NCBI RefSeq assembly: GCF_000982955.1
Contig: NZ_KQ058865.1
Location: forward strand, 1 to 54,387
Reading direction: 5' to 3'
DNA: 54,387 bases
Source: Micromonospora sp. HK10
GTDB taxonomy: Bacteria > Actinomycetota > Actinomycetes > Mycobacteriales > Micromonosporaceae
Position 1 is the first letter of the stretch. Each line of letters starts with the position of its first letter. Under the pieces are notes generated by a model that made no database searches, was not told where the DNA came from, and saw only the letters and a program-made list of their open reading frames with translations. Position numbers and translations under genes: made by a program. Positions 1-7,970 of this stretch are shown in pieces.

Positions 1-1092
1 CGCCGGCTCGGGCTCCGGGCCCGACGGCTCGGGCGGCTGGGCCGGCTCCGGTGGCTGGGCCGGCTCGGGCGGTTCCGGGTTCACCGGGCCGGCGCGGTAG
101 ACGGTGGCGGCGGACGGTGCCACCCCGGCGGCGGCGATCTCGTCCGGGGAGACCCGGTTCAGGCCGGGCACGGCGGCGCTGGCCCGTGCCTGCCCCGTCT
201 CGGGTCGCGGATGAGGCGGCGCGGGCGACGGCATCCGGGCGGACCCGGCGACAAGCGGGGCGCCGGATGCGCCGGCCGGGGCGGCCGCCGGCGGGGTGCC
301 GGTCGGGCCGCCCGGTGCGGGCGACCGATCGGCGGCGGCGAAGGCGGACCAGGTCGAGGGTGGCACGGTGGCGCCCGGCCGACGCCGGTCCAGCGGGGCG
401 GGCGGCGCCGCCGGCGCCGCCATCCGCTCCCTGACCTCGCTGACCTCGGCCGGAGCGTCCGCCGGCCGCGCCGCCGGGTCGGGTGTCCCGACGTCCTCGG
501 CCGGAGCCGTCCTCGGCGTGGCGGGGCCCGCGGTCTCGTCCGGCGCGCCGGACGTGGCGGCGACCTCGGCCGCCTCGTTGCTCGACGCGACCTGATCCCG
601 GGCGGGATCTGCCGCGCCGCTCGGCTCGTCGGGCTTGGTGGCGGGATCCGCCGGGTCGCCCGCCGGGCCGGGCCCGGCGGCGGCTTCGGCCGGCTCGCTA
701 CTCGGCGTGGCCCGATCCTCGGCGGTGCCCGCCGCCGCGCTCGGTGTGTCGGACTCGTCGGCGGGGTCGGCAGGAGCGGTGGCTTCGGCCGGGGTTCCCG
801 GACCGACCGGGGTCGTCGCCCGGGCGTCCGGCGGGGCAGGTCGGGCGTCGAGCTGGCTGCCGGCCGGCCCGACGCTGCCCGCCCGGTACGTGCCGGCGCT
901 GGCCTGTCTCGGCACCGGCCGCTCCTCGTGGGACGGTGCCAGGAGGGCGCCGGCGACGCTCACCCGGGCCCGGGCCACCACGGGCCTGGCCTGCGTGGCG
1001 CGGCCGTCACCGCCGGGTGCCGCCAGCCGGTCGGCGGGGGCAGGCTCGGATCCGGGGTGGACCGTCTCCGCCGGAACCTCGCGCTCGCCCAT
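1..1092 (-). CDS. Pro/Ala-rich protein, N-terminal part, cut by the window edge
   Basis: A minus-strand frame is open from an ATG at 1092 to position 1 (364 codons) with no stop inside the window. A purine-rich GAAGGGG lies about five bases before the ATG. The visible protein is low complexity, rich in Ala, Pro, Gly, Glu and Asp, begins MGEREVPAETVHP, and repeats PEPAQP-type units at its visible end. There is no signal peptide or recognisable domain, so this is probably the disordered N-terminal region of a longer protein whose folded part lies to the left. It sits 111 bases downstream of the NlpC/P60 gene on the same strand and could be co-transcribed with it. The other open frames here are GC-rich shadows. 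Function unknown. Confidence 0.6.
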   Translation of the reverse strand, partial: MGEREVPAETVHPGSEPAPADRLAAPGGDGRATQARPVVARARVSVAGALLAPSHEERPVPRQASAGTYRAGSVGPAGSQLDARPAPPDARATTPVGPGTPAEATAPADPADESDTPSAAAGTAEDRATPSSEPAEAAAGPGPAGDPADPATKPDEPSGAADPARDQVASSNEAAEVAATSGAPDETAGPATPRTAPAEDVGTPDPAARPADAPAEVSEVRERMAAPAAPPAPLDRRRPGATVPPSTWSAFAAADRSPAPGGPTGTPPAAAPAGASGAPLVAGSARMPSPAPPHPRPETGQARASAAVPGLNRVSPDEIAAAGVAPSAATVYRAGPVNPEPPEPAQPPEPAQPPEPSGPEPEPA

Positions 1093-1203
1093 GCTCGCCC
1101 CTTCACGCCCGCCCTCGCCCCGGACCGTGGCGCCGGCCGGGAGTGCCTGGAACTCACCGTGCCACATTCCGGCCCGGCAGCACAGTCGGAGTGGACGGTT
1201 GGG

Positions 1204-2733
1204 TCAGCTCGCGGCGGCCGAGCTGCTCTCCACCGCGCTGGTCGACGGGGCGGCGGTGCTCGCGGACCCGGTCGGCTCGGTGCTCGTCTCGTCGGTCGGC
1301 GTCTCGGACGGTTCCGGCGTCGGCGAGGAGGTGGTCGGGTCCGGACGCGGGACCGTCGGCCTGGGCGTCGGCCTGGTCGTCGGCCGGGTGGGCGGTGTCG
1401 GCGTCGGGGAGGGCGTGCCGGTGGGCTTCGGCGTGCCGGTCGGCTTCGGCGTGCCGGTCTGGGTCGGCTTCGGCGTGGTCGGCGCCGGCGGGCGGGTGGC
1501 CGGGGCGGGCACCGCGCCGATCACCCGGGTGGCCGCGTAGAGGCTGCTCCAGCGGACCACGGAGATCTTGACGACGTCCCCGGTGCGCGGTGCCTCGACC
1601 ATCTTGCCGTTGCCGATGTACATGGCGACGTGGTGGATGCTCGTCCAGCTGCTGCCCGAGGCGAAGAAGAGCAGGTCACCGGGGAGGAGAGCGTTCGGGC
1701 TCACGGTCCGGGACCGGGTGGCGTAGTACTGGTCGCGGGAGACCCGGGGCAGGCCTCGGTAGCCGGCCGCCCGGTAGGACGCCAGCACCAGGCCGGAGCA
1801 GTCGAACCGGTCCGGCCCCTCGGCCGCCCAGAGGTAGGGGTCGCCGAGTTGGGCGAGGGCGTAGCGGACCGCGTCCAACGCCTTCGGGTCGGCGGCCAGC
1901 CCGCTGATGCTCTGGTTGGCGACGTACGAGCCGCCGATTTGCTGCTCGGCGGCGTCCCGGCGGCGCTCGAGGTCGAGCAGCAGCGCCGCGTTGTCGGTGC
2001 GCAGCTTGACCAGCGCGGCTTCCTGCCGGTGCAGGTCCGCCTCGACCCGGACGTACTCGGCGGCCTTGTCGGTGGTGCGCTGCTGGGCCGCGTCGTACGC
2101 CTGCTGGGCGATGTTCGCGGCGGCGGTGGCCCGGGCCACCTCGCCGGCGACCGCCGTGGTCGCCCCGTCCGCCTTGTCGCCCCGGGTGATCTGCTGGAGG
2201 ACGGTGAGGTCGCGCAGGTCCGCGCCGAATTCGCCGGGCGGGACCGCGGCGGCGGCCTTCACCGCGTCGGCCGCGGCGCTCTTCGCCCGCTCCTGTGCCT
2301 GGGCGAGGGCGTCCTGGGCCTGCCGCAGGTTGGTGGTGGCGGTGGCGAGCTGGGCCTGTGCCTCGCCGCGCTCGGCCTTGAGTCTGAGCAGGGTGTCGCC
2401 GAGCTGGGCGACCAGCGCGTCGGCCTGGTTGATCTGGGCGATCAGCGGGCCGTCACCCGGGTTGGCGCCCACCGGCGTGGTGCCGGGCGCGCCCGGCAGG
2501 CCGGGCGGGACGCCGGGGAGGGCGGGGACCGAACCGGGGAGCCGCAGGCCGGCGACCGGTGGCCGGGCGCCGGTGGAGGGGATCTTGTCCGGGGTGGGGT
2601 CGGCCCACGCCGGTGTGGCCATGGCGGCGGCCGCCACCATGCCGAGCAGGGCGGCCCAGAGCTTCGGCCGGAGCACCGGAGAGATCACCGGGCCCCCGCG
2701 TCGCTGTCGTCGGACCCGCTTGCTGTCGCCCAT
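1204..2733 (-). CDS. Secreted NlpC/P60 family cell-wall hydrolase
   Basis: Predicted peptidoglycan endopeptidase (NlpC/P60, C40) of 509 residues. An Arg-rich N-terminus is followed by a hydrophobic segment (about 24-43) ending in TPAWA, consistent with a signal peptide. Residues 95-270 are Ala/Gln/Leu-rich and likely coiled coil, as in RipA-type hydrolases. The catalytic domain spans about 285-410, with Cys312 in DCSG and His368 in HHVAMYIG, and with the family PGDLLFF stretch between them. The tail (about 410-509) is Pro/Thr/Ser-rich with PTGTPK repeats and resembles a wall-spanning linker. The ATG at 2733 is preceded by GGGGAG. It is transcribed divergently from mqnE. Family assignment is firm; the exact bond cleaved is not visible. 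Confidence 0.93.
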   Translation of the reverse strand: MGDSKRVRRQRRGGPVISPVLRPKLWAALLGMVAAAAMATPAWADPTPDKIPSTGARPPVAGLRLPGSVPALPGVPPGLPGAPGTTPVGANPGDGPLIAQINQADALVAQLGDTLLRLKAERGEAQAQLATATTNLRQAQDALAQAQERAKSAAADAVKAAAAVPPGEFGADLRDLTVLQQITRGDKADGATTAVAGEVARATAAANIAQQAYDAAQQRTTDKAAEYVRVEADLHRQEAALVKLRTDNAALLLDLERRRDAAEQQIGGSYVANQSISGLAADPKALDAVRYALAQLGDPYLWAAEGPDRFDCSGLVLASYRAAGYRGLPRVSRDQYYATRSRTVSPNALLPGDLLFFASGSSWTSIHHVAMYIGNGKMVEAPRTGDVVKISVVRWSSLYAATRVIGAVPAPATRPPAPTTPKPTQTGTPKPTGTPKPTGTPSPTPTPPTRPTTRPTPRPTVPRPDPTTSSPTPEPSETPTDETSTEPTGSASTAAPSTSAVESSSAAAS

Positions 2734-2975
2734 TCCGCTCCCCGTCCGGTCTGGCGCCTGCCGCGCTCTGGTGTGCGCGGTGGACCGGGACGTTCTCGGT
2801 GTGTGTTCCGCCCCACCCTGTCTTACCTCACGGGGCGAGGGTTGTCGATGCGCGGAGGGTAACGAGCGGCTGAGAGTCCGGTGAAGTAGGTCCCCGGGGT
2901 CGACCGGGCCGCCGGTTCGTCGGAGCGCCGACGTAGGCTCGACCGGGACCGCAGGTGGAAGGGACGTGGCTTTCG
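2734..2975. promoter_or_regulatory. Divergent intergenic region, NlpC/P60 gene and mqnE
   Basis: This 242-base gap separates two divergently read genes and must carry both promoters. TAGGCT at 2934-2939 is a plausible -10 element for mqnE and would give a leader of about 30 bases. GGAAGGGA at 2957-2964 is the only Shine-Dalgarno-like sequence before the mqnE ATG. I found no riboswitch: the ydaO (c-di-AMP) signature sometimes found before actinobacterial cell-wall hydrolase genes is not present. Confidence 0.4.
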
Positions 2976-4145
2976 ATGGACGCCGGACTCAAGCGCGAGC
3001 TTGAAGCGAAGGTCTACGCGGGGGAGCGGCTGAGCCGCGCGGACGGGATCGCCCTCTACTCCAGCGACGACCTGGCCTGGCTCGGGCGGCTGGCCCATCA
3101 CAAGCGCACCGAGCTGAACGGTGACCGGGTGATGTTCAACGTCAACCGGCACCTCAACCTGACGAACGTCTGCTCCGCCTCGTGCGCGTACTGCTCGTTC
3201 CAGCGCAAGCCGGGCGAGAAGGACGCCTACACGATGCGGATCGACGAGGCGGTCCGCAAGGCCAAGGAGATGGAGGACGAGCAGCTCACCGAGCTGCACA
3301 TCGTCAACGGCCTGCACCCGACGCTGCCCTGGCGCTACTACCCGAAGGTGCTGCGCGAGCTGAAGGCGGCGTTGCCGAAGGTCAACCTGAAGGCGTTCAC
3401 CGCCACCGAGGTGCAGTGGTTCGAGAAGATCAGCGGCCTCGGCGCGGACGAGATCCTCGACGAGCTGATGGACGCCGGTCTGGAGTCGCTGACCGGCGGC
3501 GGCGCGGAGATCTTCGACTGGGAGATCCGGCAGCACATCGTCGACCACGCCTGCCACTGGGAGGACTGGTCGCGGATCCACCGGCTGGCCCACGCCAAGG
3601 GCATGAAGACGCCGTCGACCATGCTCTACGGCCACATCGAGGAGCCCCGGCACCGGGTCGACCACGTGCTGCGGCTGCGCGAGTTGCAGGACGAGACGGG
3701 CGGGTTCCAGGTCTTCATCCCGCTGCGCTACCAGCACGACTTCGTCGACTCCGCGGACGGCAAGATCCGTAACCGGATCCAGGCCCGGACCACGATGGCC
3801 TCGCCGGCCGAGTCGCTGAAGACCTTCGCGGTCTCCCGGCTGCTCTTCGACAACGTCCCGCACGTGAAGTGCTTCTGGGTGATGCACGGCCTCTCGGTGG
3901 CCCAGCTCTCGCTGAACTTCGGCGTGGACGACCTGGACGGTTCGGTCGTGGAATACAAGATCACGCACGATGCCGACGCGTACGGCACGCCGAACACCAT
4001 GCACCGGGACGACCTGCTGCACCTGATCTGGGACGCCGGCTTCCGCCCCGTCGAGCGGAACACCCGCTACGAGACCGTCCGCGAGTACGACGCGGCCCCG
4101 TCGCTGGCCGAGCGCCGCGCCGAGCCGCAGCAGGTCTGGGCCTGA
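2976..4145 (+). CDS. mqnE: Aminofutalosine synthase MqnE (radical SAM)
   Basis: Radical-SAM enzyme that joins the MqnA product, 3-[(1-carboxyvinyl)oxy]benzoate, to the adenosyl group of SAM to give 6-amino-6-deoxyfutalosine in the futalosine route to menaquinone. The 389-residue protein has the cluster motif CxxxCxxC at Cys66, Cys70 and Cys73 inside NLTNVCSASCAYCSF, and the family stretches ELHIVNGLHP and FIPLRYQ. I chose ATG 2976 (MDAGLKREL) because homologues start there; an in-frame GTG at 2955 would add seven residues. Length fits the family. It is distinguished from the related MqnC at 31282 by the AYCSFQR and GLHPTLP segments. The three pathway genes in this window are not adjacent to one another. 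Confidence 0.95.
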   Translation: MDAGLKRELEAKVYAGERLSRADGIALYSSDDLAWLGRLAHHKRTELNGDRVMFNVNRHLNLTNVCSASCAYCSFQRKPGEKDAYTMRIDEAVRKAKEMEDEQLTELHIVNGLHPTLPWRYYPKVLRELKAALPKVNLKAFTATEVQWFEKISGLGADEILDELMDAGLESLTGGGAEIFDWEIRQHIVDHACHWEDWSRIHRLAHAKGMKTPSTMLYGHIEEPRHRVDHVLRLRELQDETGGFQVFIPLRYQHDFVDSADGKIRNRIQARTTMASPAESLKTFAVSRLLFDNVPHVKCFWVMHGLSVAQLSLNFGVDDLDGSVVEYKITHDADAYGTPNTMHRDDLLHLIWDAGFRPVERNTRYETVREYDAAPSLAERRAEPQQVWA

Positions 4146-4155
4146 CCGGGTGCCG

Positions 4156-4584
4156 ATGAGCACCGACGAGCAGCCGCGCGGCTTTCCCCGACGGGACGCT
4201 GAGGGACGCATCGCCACCCTCGGTGACCTGCTCGGGGTGAGCCTCGCCGGCCTGGTGATCGGGGCGCTGGCGCTGGTGCTCTTCGAGTGGGCGTTCGCCA
4301 CCATGGGGGCCGGCGGTTTCGGGCGGACCAACGGCTGGCTGGCGGTGATCCTGCCGGTCTGGCTCTTCTGGGACGACTTCCGGGCCTGGGATTTCGGCGC
4401 CGCCCGGGTGTTCGCCGCGCTGGCCGGTGTCGTGCTGGGCGTCCTCGCGGGGCTGCTCGCGGCCGGGCTGGCCGCCGACCTGCCCCCGCTGCTGTCCGGC
4501 GCGCTCGCCGCGGCGGCGTTCACCGTGGTCTACGCGGTCGTCTGGTTTCCTGGGGTCCACTGGCTGGCTCGGCGTACGGGCTGA
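4156..4584 (+). CDS. Hypothetical membrane protein
   Basis: A 142-residue protein with a polar N-terminus (about 25 residues) followed by about four hydrophobic segments, including LAGLVIGALALVLFEWAF, LAVILPVWLFW and an Ala/Gly/Leu-rich pair toward the C-terminus. No family recognised. The start is uncertain: GTG 4150 lies two codons upstream of ATG 4156 and neither has a good ribosome-binding site, which suggests translational coupling to mqnE, whose stop is 4-10 bases away. It is followed 27 bases later by another small membrane protein, so mqnE and these two genes probably form one transcript. A link to quinone metabolism is possible only by position. Confidence 0.75.
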   Translation: MSTDEQPRGFPRRDAEGRIATLGDLLGVSLAGLVIGALALVLFEWAFATMGAGGFGRTNGWLAVILPVWLFWDDFRAWDFGAARVFAALAGVVLGVLAGLLAAGLAADLPPLLSGALAAAAFTVVYAVVWFPGVHWLARRTG

Positions 4585-4611
4585 GCCGGCAACGGAGAAC
4601 GGAGTACGCAC

Positions 4612-4893
4612 GTGAGCGCGGCGGTCAAGTACACGCTGGGCCGGATCGGGCTGTTCGTCGGCGTGCTGGCGGCCCTGTGGCTCGTCGAGATGAACATGTT
4701 TCTGCGGCTGATGCTGGCGCTGGTCTTCTCGGCCGCGCTCTCCTTCTTCCTGCTGCGCGGCTGGCGGGACGAGATGGCCGGGGAGATGGCGGAGGCGTCG
4801 GAGCGGCGGCGGGCCGAGAAGGAACGGCTGCGTTCGGCGCTGGCCGGCGACGACCGGCCGGCCGACGGCGAGCCGGAGGACCGGCGGGGCTGA
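4612..4893 (+). CDS. DUF4229-type small membrane protein
   Basis: A 93-residue protein starting at GTG 4612, preceded by GGAG about seven bases upstream. It has two adjacent hydrophobic helices (about 6-28 and 30-49: GLFVGVLAALWLVEM, then LMLALVFSAALSFFLL), then a charged Arg/Glu-rich cytoplasmic helix (RRRAEKERLR) and a polar tail. This matches the DUF4229 family found near menaquinone genes in several actinobacteria as I recall them; function is unknown. It is last in the mqnE transcript and is followed by a short tandem repeat and a strong hairpin. Confidence 0.75.
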   Translation: MSAAVKYTLGRIGLFVGVLAALWLVEMNMFLRLMLALVFSAALSFFLLRGWRDEMAGEMAEASERRRAEKERLRSALAGDDRPADGEPEDRRG

Positions 4894-4940
4894 CCCGACG
4901 GGCCCGGCCGCTGCGCCGCCGCTGGCGGCGGCGTCCCGGC

Positions 4941-5016
4941 GGGCGGGCAGGATCGCGGTGGGCGGGCAGGATCGCGGTGGGCGGGCAGGACCGTGGTGGG
5001 CGGGCAGGACCGCGGC
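4941..5016. repeat. Four tandem copies of a 19-bp unit
   Basis: Four head-to-tail copies of gggcgggcaggatcgcggt occupy 4941-4959, 4960-4978, 4979-4997 and 4998-5016. The first two are identical and the last two differ at one to three positions. The repeat lies between the stop of the DUF4229 gene and the hairpin before the convergent C39-like gene, so it is not coding for either. Confidence 0.9.
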
Positions 5017-5054
5017 GGGCCCGGCGCCACCCCGTCGGGGCGGCGCCGGGCCCG
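5016..5054. terminator. Bidirectional hairpin between convergent genes
   Basis: Arms cgggcccggcgcc (5016-5028) and ggcgccgggcccg (5042-5054) are perfect complements. The loop contains a further CCCC/GGGG pairing (5030-5033 with 5037-5040). Very stable, with no U-tract, as is usual in high-GC actinobacteria. It serves the mqnE transcript from the left and the C39-like gene from the right. Confidence 0.75.
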
Positions 5055-5059
5055 TCCGG

Positions 5060-6400
5060 TCACCAGTTGGTGGAGCCCGGTACGACCGGCCAGGGCTTGT
5101 TCGCGGGCTTGATCAGGTACGCGATGCCGCCCGAGCCGCCGGCCACCGTGCCGTTGGCCCGGTAGCGCTTGGTCCGCAGCCAGATCTGCTCGAACTGGGA
5201 CCGCTTGTAGACGTTGCGCACCACCTCGTCGGAGGAGGAGGCGGGGTCGTTGACGATCACGTCGCCCTCGGCGGTGAAGCCGACGATCACGAACAGGTGC
5301 CCGGAGGTGCCGTAGTTCGCTCCGTCCAGCTCGCTGGCGAGGAAGGACTGCGAGGTGACCACCGGGATGCCGGCCTTGATGAAGCGTTCCACCTCGTCCA
5401 GCGAGTGCATCCGGGTGACCCGCGCGTCCAGGCCGGGGAAGCTGGCCGCGTACGCGGTGTTGAACGGCCAGTTGCCGGCGCCCTCGTACTCGTAGTCGTA
5501 GGTCATCCGGGCGGCGTGGTCGACGGTCGGGTCGGCGTAGCTGGGGTCGACCCAGGCGATGTCCTCGGCGGAGGGCTTCCGGCCCCAGTACTCCACCACC
5601 ATCTCGGTGGAGGTGGGCGAGCACCAGGCCTCGCCGCCGCCGTCGTACTCGGGGTACTCGCCGATGTGGATGTTCTGCGAGTAGCGCGGCACCGGCAGTT
5701 CGGTGCCCCAGGCGATGCCGCCCTTGCTCGGGGTGACGGTGAACCGGTCCGGCACGTTCGAGCTCATCGCGCCGAGCATCCACACCCGCGGCGAGGCGGT
5801 CTGCCCCGGCGCCCGGTAGAGGGTGAGCCGCAGCTGGTAGGAGCGGAGCAGCACGCCGGCCTCGGCGTCGTCGATGGAGAAGGTGTCGGTCCAGATGGTC
5901 GACCAGGGGTCACCCTGGCCGTCCAGGGTGGACCGCTTGATGTCCTGGTCGCCGGAGGCCCAGCGGCCCATCACGTACCAGGGGGTCTGGGTTCCGGTGT
6001 TGTAGGTGCCGTGCAGTTCGACCTGGATCCAGGTGCCGGCCGGGGTGGCGGCGTTCCACGAGGCCACCAGCTCGGTGGCGTCGAAGCCGATCTGCCGTTC
6101 GGGTGAGGTCCAGGTGGCGTACTCCCAGGTGCGGGTGGTGCCGGTGTGCTCGTCGGTGAACTCGGTGGTGCCGGCCGGCCGGTCGATGGTGATGCCGGTG
6201 CGGTGCCCCGGGATGGCGCGCGTGCCCTGGTGGGTGCCGCCGCGCCAGTCGGGGTGCTTCGACCACTCCTGGAAGGTGATCTGCTCGTCGTGCGCGGCGA
6301 CGGGCAGGTTGTTGTCGGCGTGGGCGGGGACCGCCACACCGAGGAGGGTGAGCGCGGCGGCCCCGACGAGGGCGACCGCGCGCAGGGCTGGTCTGACCAT
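5060..6400 (-). CDS. Secreted C39-like cysteine peptidase, copy 1
   Basis: A 446-residue exported protein related to the peptidase C39-like (papain-fold) group. The signal peptide ends near VPAHA (residue 28). Residues 30-220 look like a beta-rich domain (EYATWTSP, TELVASWNAATPAGTWIQVE). The peptidase domain starts near 235 with PVPRYSQN. Visible catalytic candidates are Cys260 in GEAWCSPTS, His368 in SGHLFVIVGF and Asp385 in NDPAS, in the order expected for the fold. Unlike bacteriocin-processing C39 enzymes it has no ABC transporter attached. ATG 6400 is preceded by GCGGAG. The next gene upstream on the same strand is a paralogue of nearly the same length. The substrate is unknown. Confidence 0.87.
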   Translation of the reverse strand: MVRPALRAVALVGAAALTLLGVAVPAHADNNLPVAAHDEQITFQEWSKHPDWRGGTHQGTRAIPGHRTGITIDRPAGTTEFTDEHTGTTRTWEYATWTSPERQIGFDATELVASWNAATPAGTWIQVELHGTYNTGTQTPWYVMGRWASGDQDIKRSTLDGQGDPWSTIWTDTFSIDDAEAGVLLRSYQLRLTLYRAPGQTASPRVWMLGAMSSNVPDRFTVTPSKGGIAWGTELPVPRYSQNIHIGEYPEYDGGGEAWCSPTSTEMVVEYWGRKPSAEDIAWVDPSYADPTVDHAARMTYDYEYEGAGNWPFNTAYAASFPGLDARVTRMHSLDEVERFIKAGIPVVTSQSFLASELDGANYGTSGHLFVIVGFTAEGDVIVNDPASSSDEVVRNVYKRSQFEQIWLRTKRYRANGTVAGGSGGIAYLIKPANKPWPVVPGSTNW

Positions 6401-6429
6401 GTGAACTCCGCAGGTTGGGTAGGGGTGGG

Positions 6430-7767
6430 TCACCAGTTGGTGGACCCGGCCACGGCGGGCCAGGCCACGTTCGTCGGCTTGATCAGGTAGACGACGCCGC
6501 CGGAGCCGCTGCCGGTGCCGCCGTTGGCGGTGGTGCGCCTGGTGCGCAGCCAGATCTGCTCGAACTGGTCGCGGTGGTAGACGTGCCGGACGGCGGCGTC
6601 GTTGGGCGAGGCGGGGTCGTTGGCGATCACGTCGCCGGTGGTGGTGAAGCCGACCACCACCATGAGGTGCCCGGCGGTGCCGTAGCCGGCCCCGTCCAGC
6701 TCGCTGGCGAGGAAGGACTGGCTCGTCACCACGGGGATGCCGGCGGCGATGAAGTGCTCCACCTCGTCGAGCGAGTGCAGCCGGGTCACCTTCGCCTCGA
6801 GCCCCGGGTAGGTGGCCGCGTACGCGGTGTTGAACGGCCAGTTGCCGGTGCCGTCGTACTGCCAGTCGTAGGCCATCCGGGCCGCGTGGTCGACGGTCGG
6901 GTCGAGGTAGGTCGGGTTCACCCACGACGTGTCGGCCGCCGACGGTTTGCGGCCCCAGTACTCGACGACCATCTCGGTGGAGGTGGGCGAGCACCAGGCC
7001 TCGCCGCCGCCGCCGTACTCGGGGTACTGGCCGGCGTGGATGTTCTGGGAGTAGCGGGGTACGGCCAGTTCGGTGCCCCAGGCGATGTGCCCGGCGCTGG
7101 GTGCGACCGTGTACCGGTCCGGCACGGTGGAGCTCATCGCGCCGAGGGAGCGCAGCACGGGCGTGCCGGTCGATGCCGGGTCCCGGTAGAGGGTGGCCCG
7201 GAGCTGGTACGCCCGCAGCAGCACTCCGGCGGCCGGGTTGTTGATGGCGAGGGTGTCGGTCCACACGCTGGAGGTCTTGTCACCCTGCTTGTCGACGCTG
7301 GTCCGCTTGATGTCGCCGTCTCCGGCGGCCCAGCGGCCCAGCACGTACCAGGGGGTCCGGGTGCCGGTGGTGTAGCTGCCCTGGACCTCGATCTGGAGCC
7401 AGGTGCCGGCGGGGGTGTCGGCGTTCCACGAGGCGACCAGCTCGGTGGCGCCGAAGCCGACCTGGGTGAGCGGCGAGGTCCAGGTCCCGTACGCCCAGTT
7501 GCGCCGGATGCCGGTGTGCGGGTCCCGGTACGCGACGGTGCCGACCGGGGCGGTCAGGGTGAGGCCGGCGCTGGTGCCGGTGGTGCCGGCGGCGGTCCCG
7601 GCCGACCAGCCGGTCCCGGACCAGCCCTGCCAGGTGATCTGTTCGTCGTGGGTGACGGTGGTGATTCCGCCGGCCGGCTTGCCGGCGGCGGGCGGTGTGG
7701 TGGTGCCGAGGAGGGCGAGCGCGGTGCCGCCGGCGACGGCGACCGCGCGCAGGGATGTCCGGGCCAT
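6430..7767 (-). CDS. Secreted C39-like cysteine peptidase, copy 2
   Basis: A 445-residue paralogue of the gene at 5060, with the same domain order and long identical blocks (for example GEAWCSPTSTEMVVEYWGRK, DPTVDHAARM and SFLASELDG). Catalytic candidates are Cys259, His367 and Asp384. The N-terminus has a hydrophobic stretch ending around TTTPPAAG, a weaker cleavage site than copy 1. ATG 7767 is preceded by GGGAG; a GTG twelve bases upstream overlaps that ribosome-binding site and was rejected. Copy 1 starts 29 bases after this gene's stop, so the two are almost certainly one transcript and arose by tandem duplication. The N-terminal domains differ more than the peptidase domains. Confidence 0.87.
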   Translation of the reverse strand: MARTSLRAVAVAGGTALALLGTTTPPAAGKPAGGITTVTHDEQITWQGWSGTGWSAGTAAGTTGTSAGLTLTAPVGTVAYRDPHTGIRRNWAYGTWTSPLTQVGFGATELVASWNADTPAGTWLQIEVQGSYTTGTRTPWYVLGRWAAGDGDIKRTSVDKQGDKTSSVWTDTLAINNPAAGVLLRAYQLRATLYRDPASTGTPVLRSLGAMSSTVPDRYTVAPSAGHIAWGTELAVPRYSQNIHAGQYPEYGGGGEAWCSPTSTEMVVEYWGRKPSAADTSWVNPTYLDPTVDHAARMAYDWQYDGTGNWPFNTAYAATYPGLEAKVTRLHSLDEVEHFIAAGIPVVTSQSFLASELDGAGYGTAGHLMVVVGFTTTGDVIANDPASPNDAAVRHVYHRDQFEQIWLRTRRTTANGGTGSGSGGVVYLIKPTNVAWPAVAGSTNW

Positions 7768-7970
7768 GGCAGCTCCCACAGGTGAGCGGCATCGTTGCCG
7801 TTCACTGTCGCTCCTGGAGGGAACTTTCGCCAGAGGTCAACGCATGGAAAATCTTTGCCGGCGTGACGATCCGGTCGGGATGGACCAACACAGTGATGGA
7901 TATTGATATGACCATGTGACTCCTGGTGAGGTGGGCGAAACGGGATCCCCGTACCCCGAGGAGGTTGTCC

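Noticed and set aside
211..2862. An 883-codon plus-strand open frame across the left end
   Set aside because: Arg/Gly-rich composition and overlap with the NlpC/P60 gene on the other strand; it is a GC-bias shadow.
2734..2975. A ydaO-type c-di-AMP riboswitch before the NlpC/P60 gene
   Set aside because: Looked for because of the gene family; the conserved core is absent on either strand.
2823..4523. A 566-codon minus-strand frame opposite mqnE
   Set aside because: The plus strand encodes a clear radical-SAM enzyme; the minus frame has no family features.
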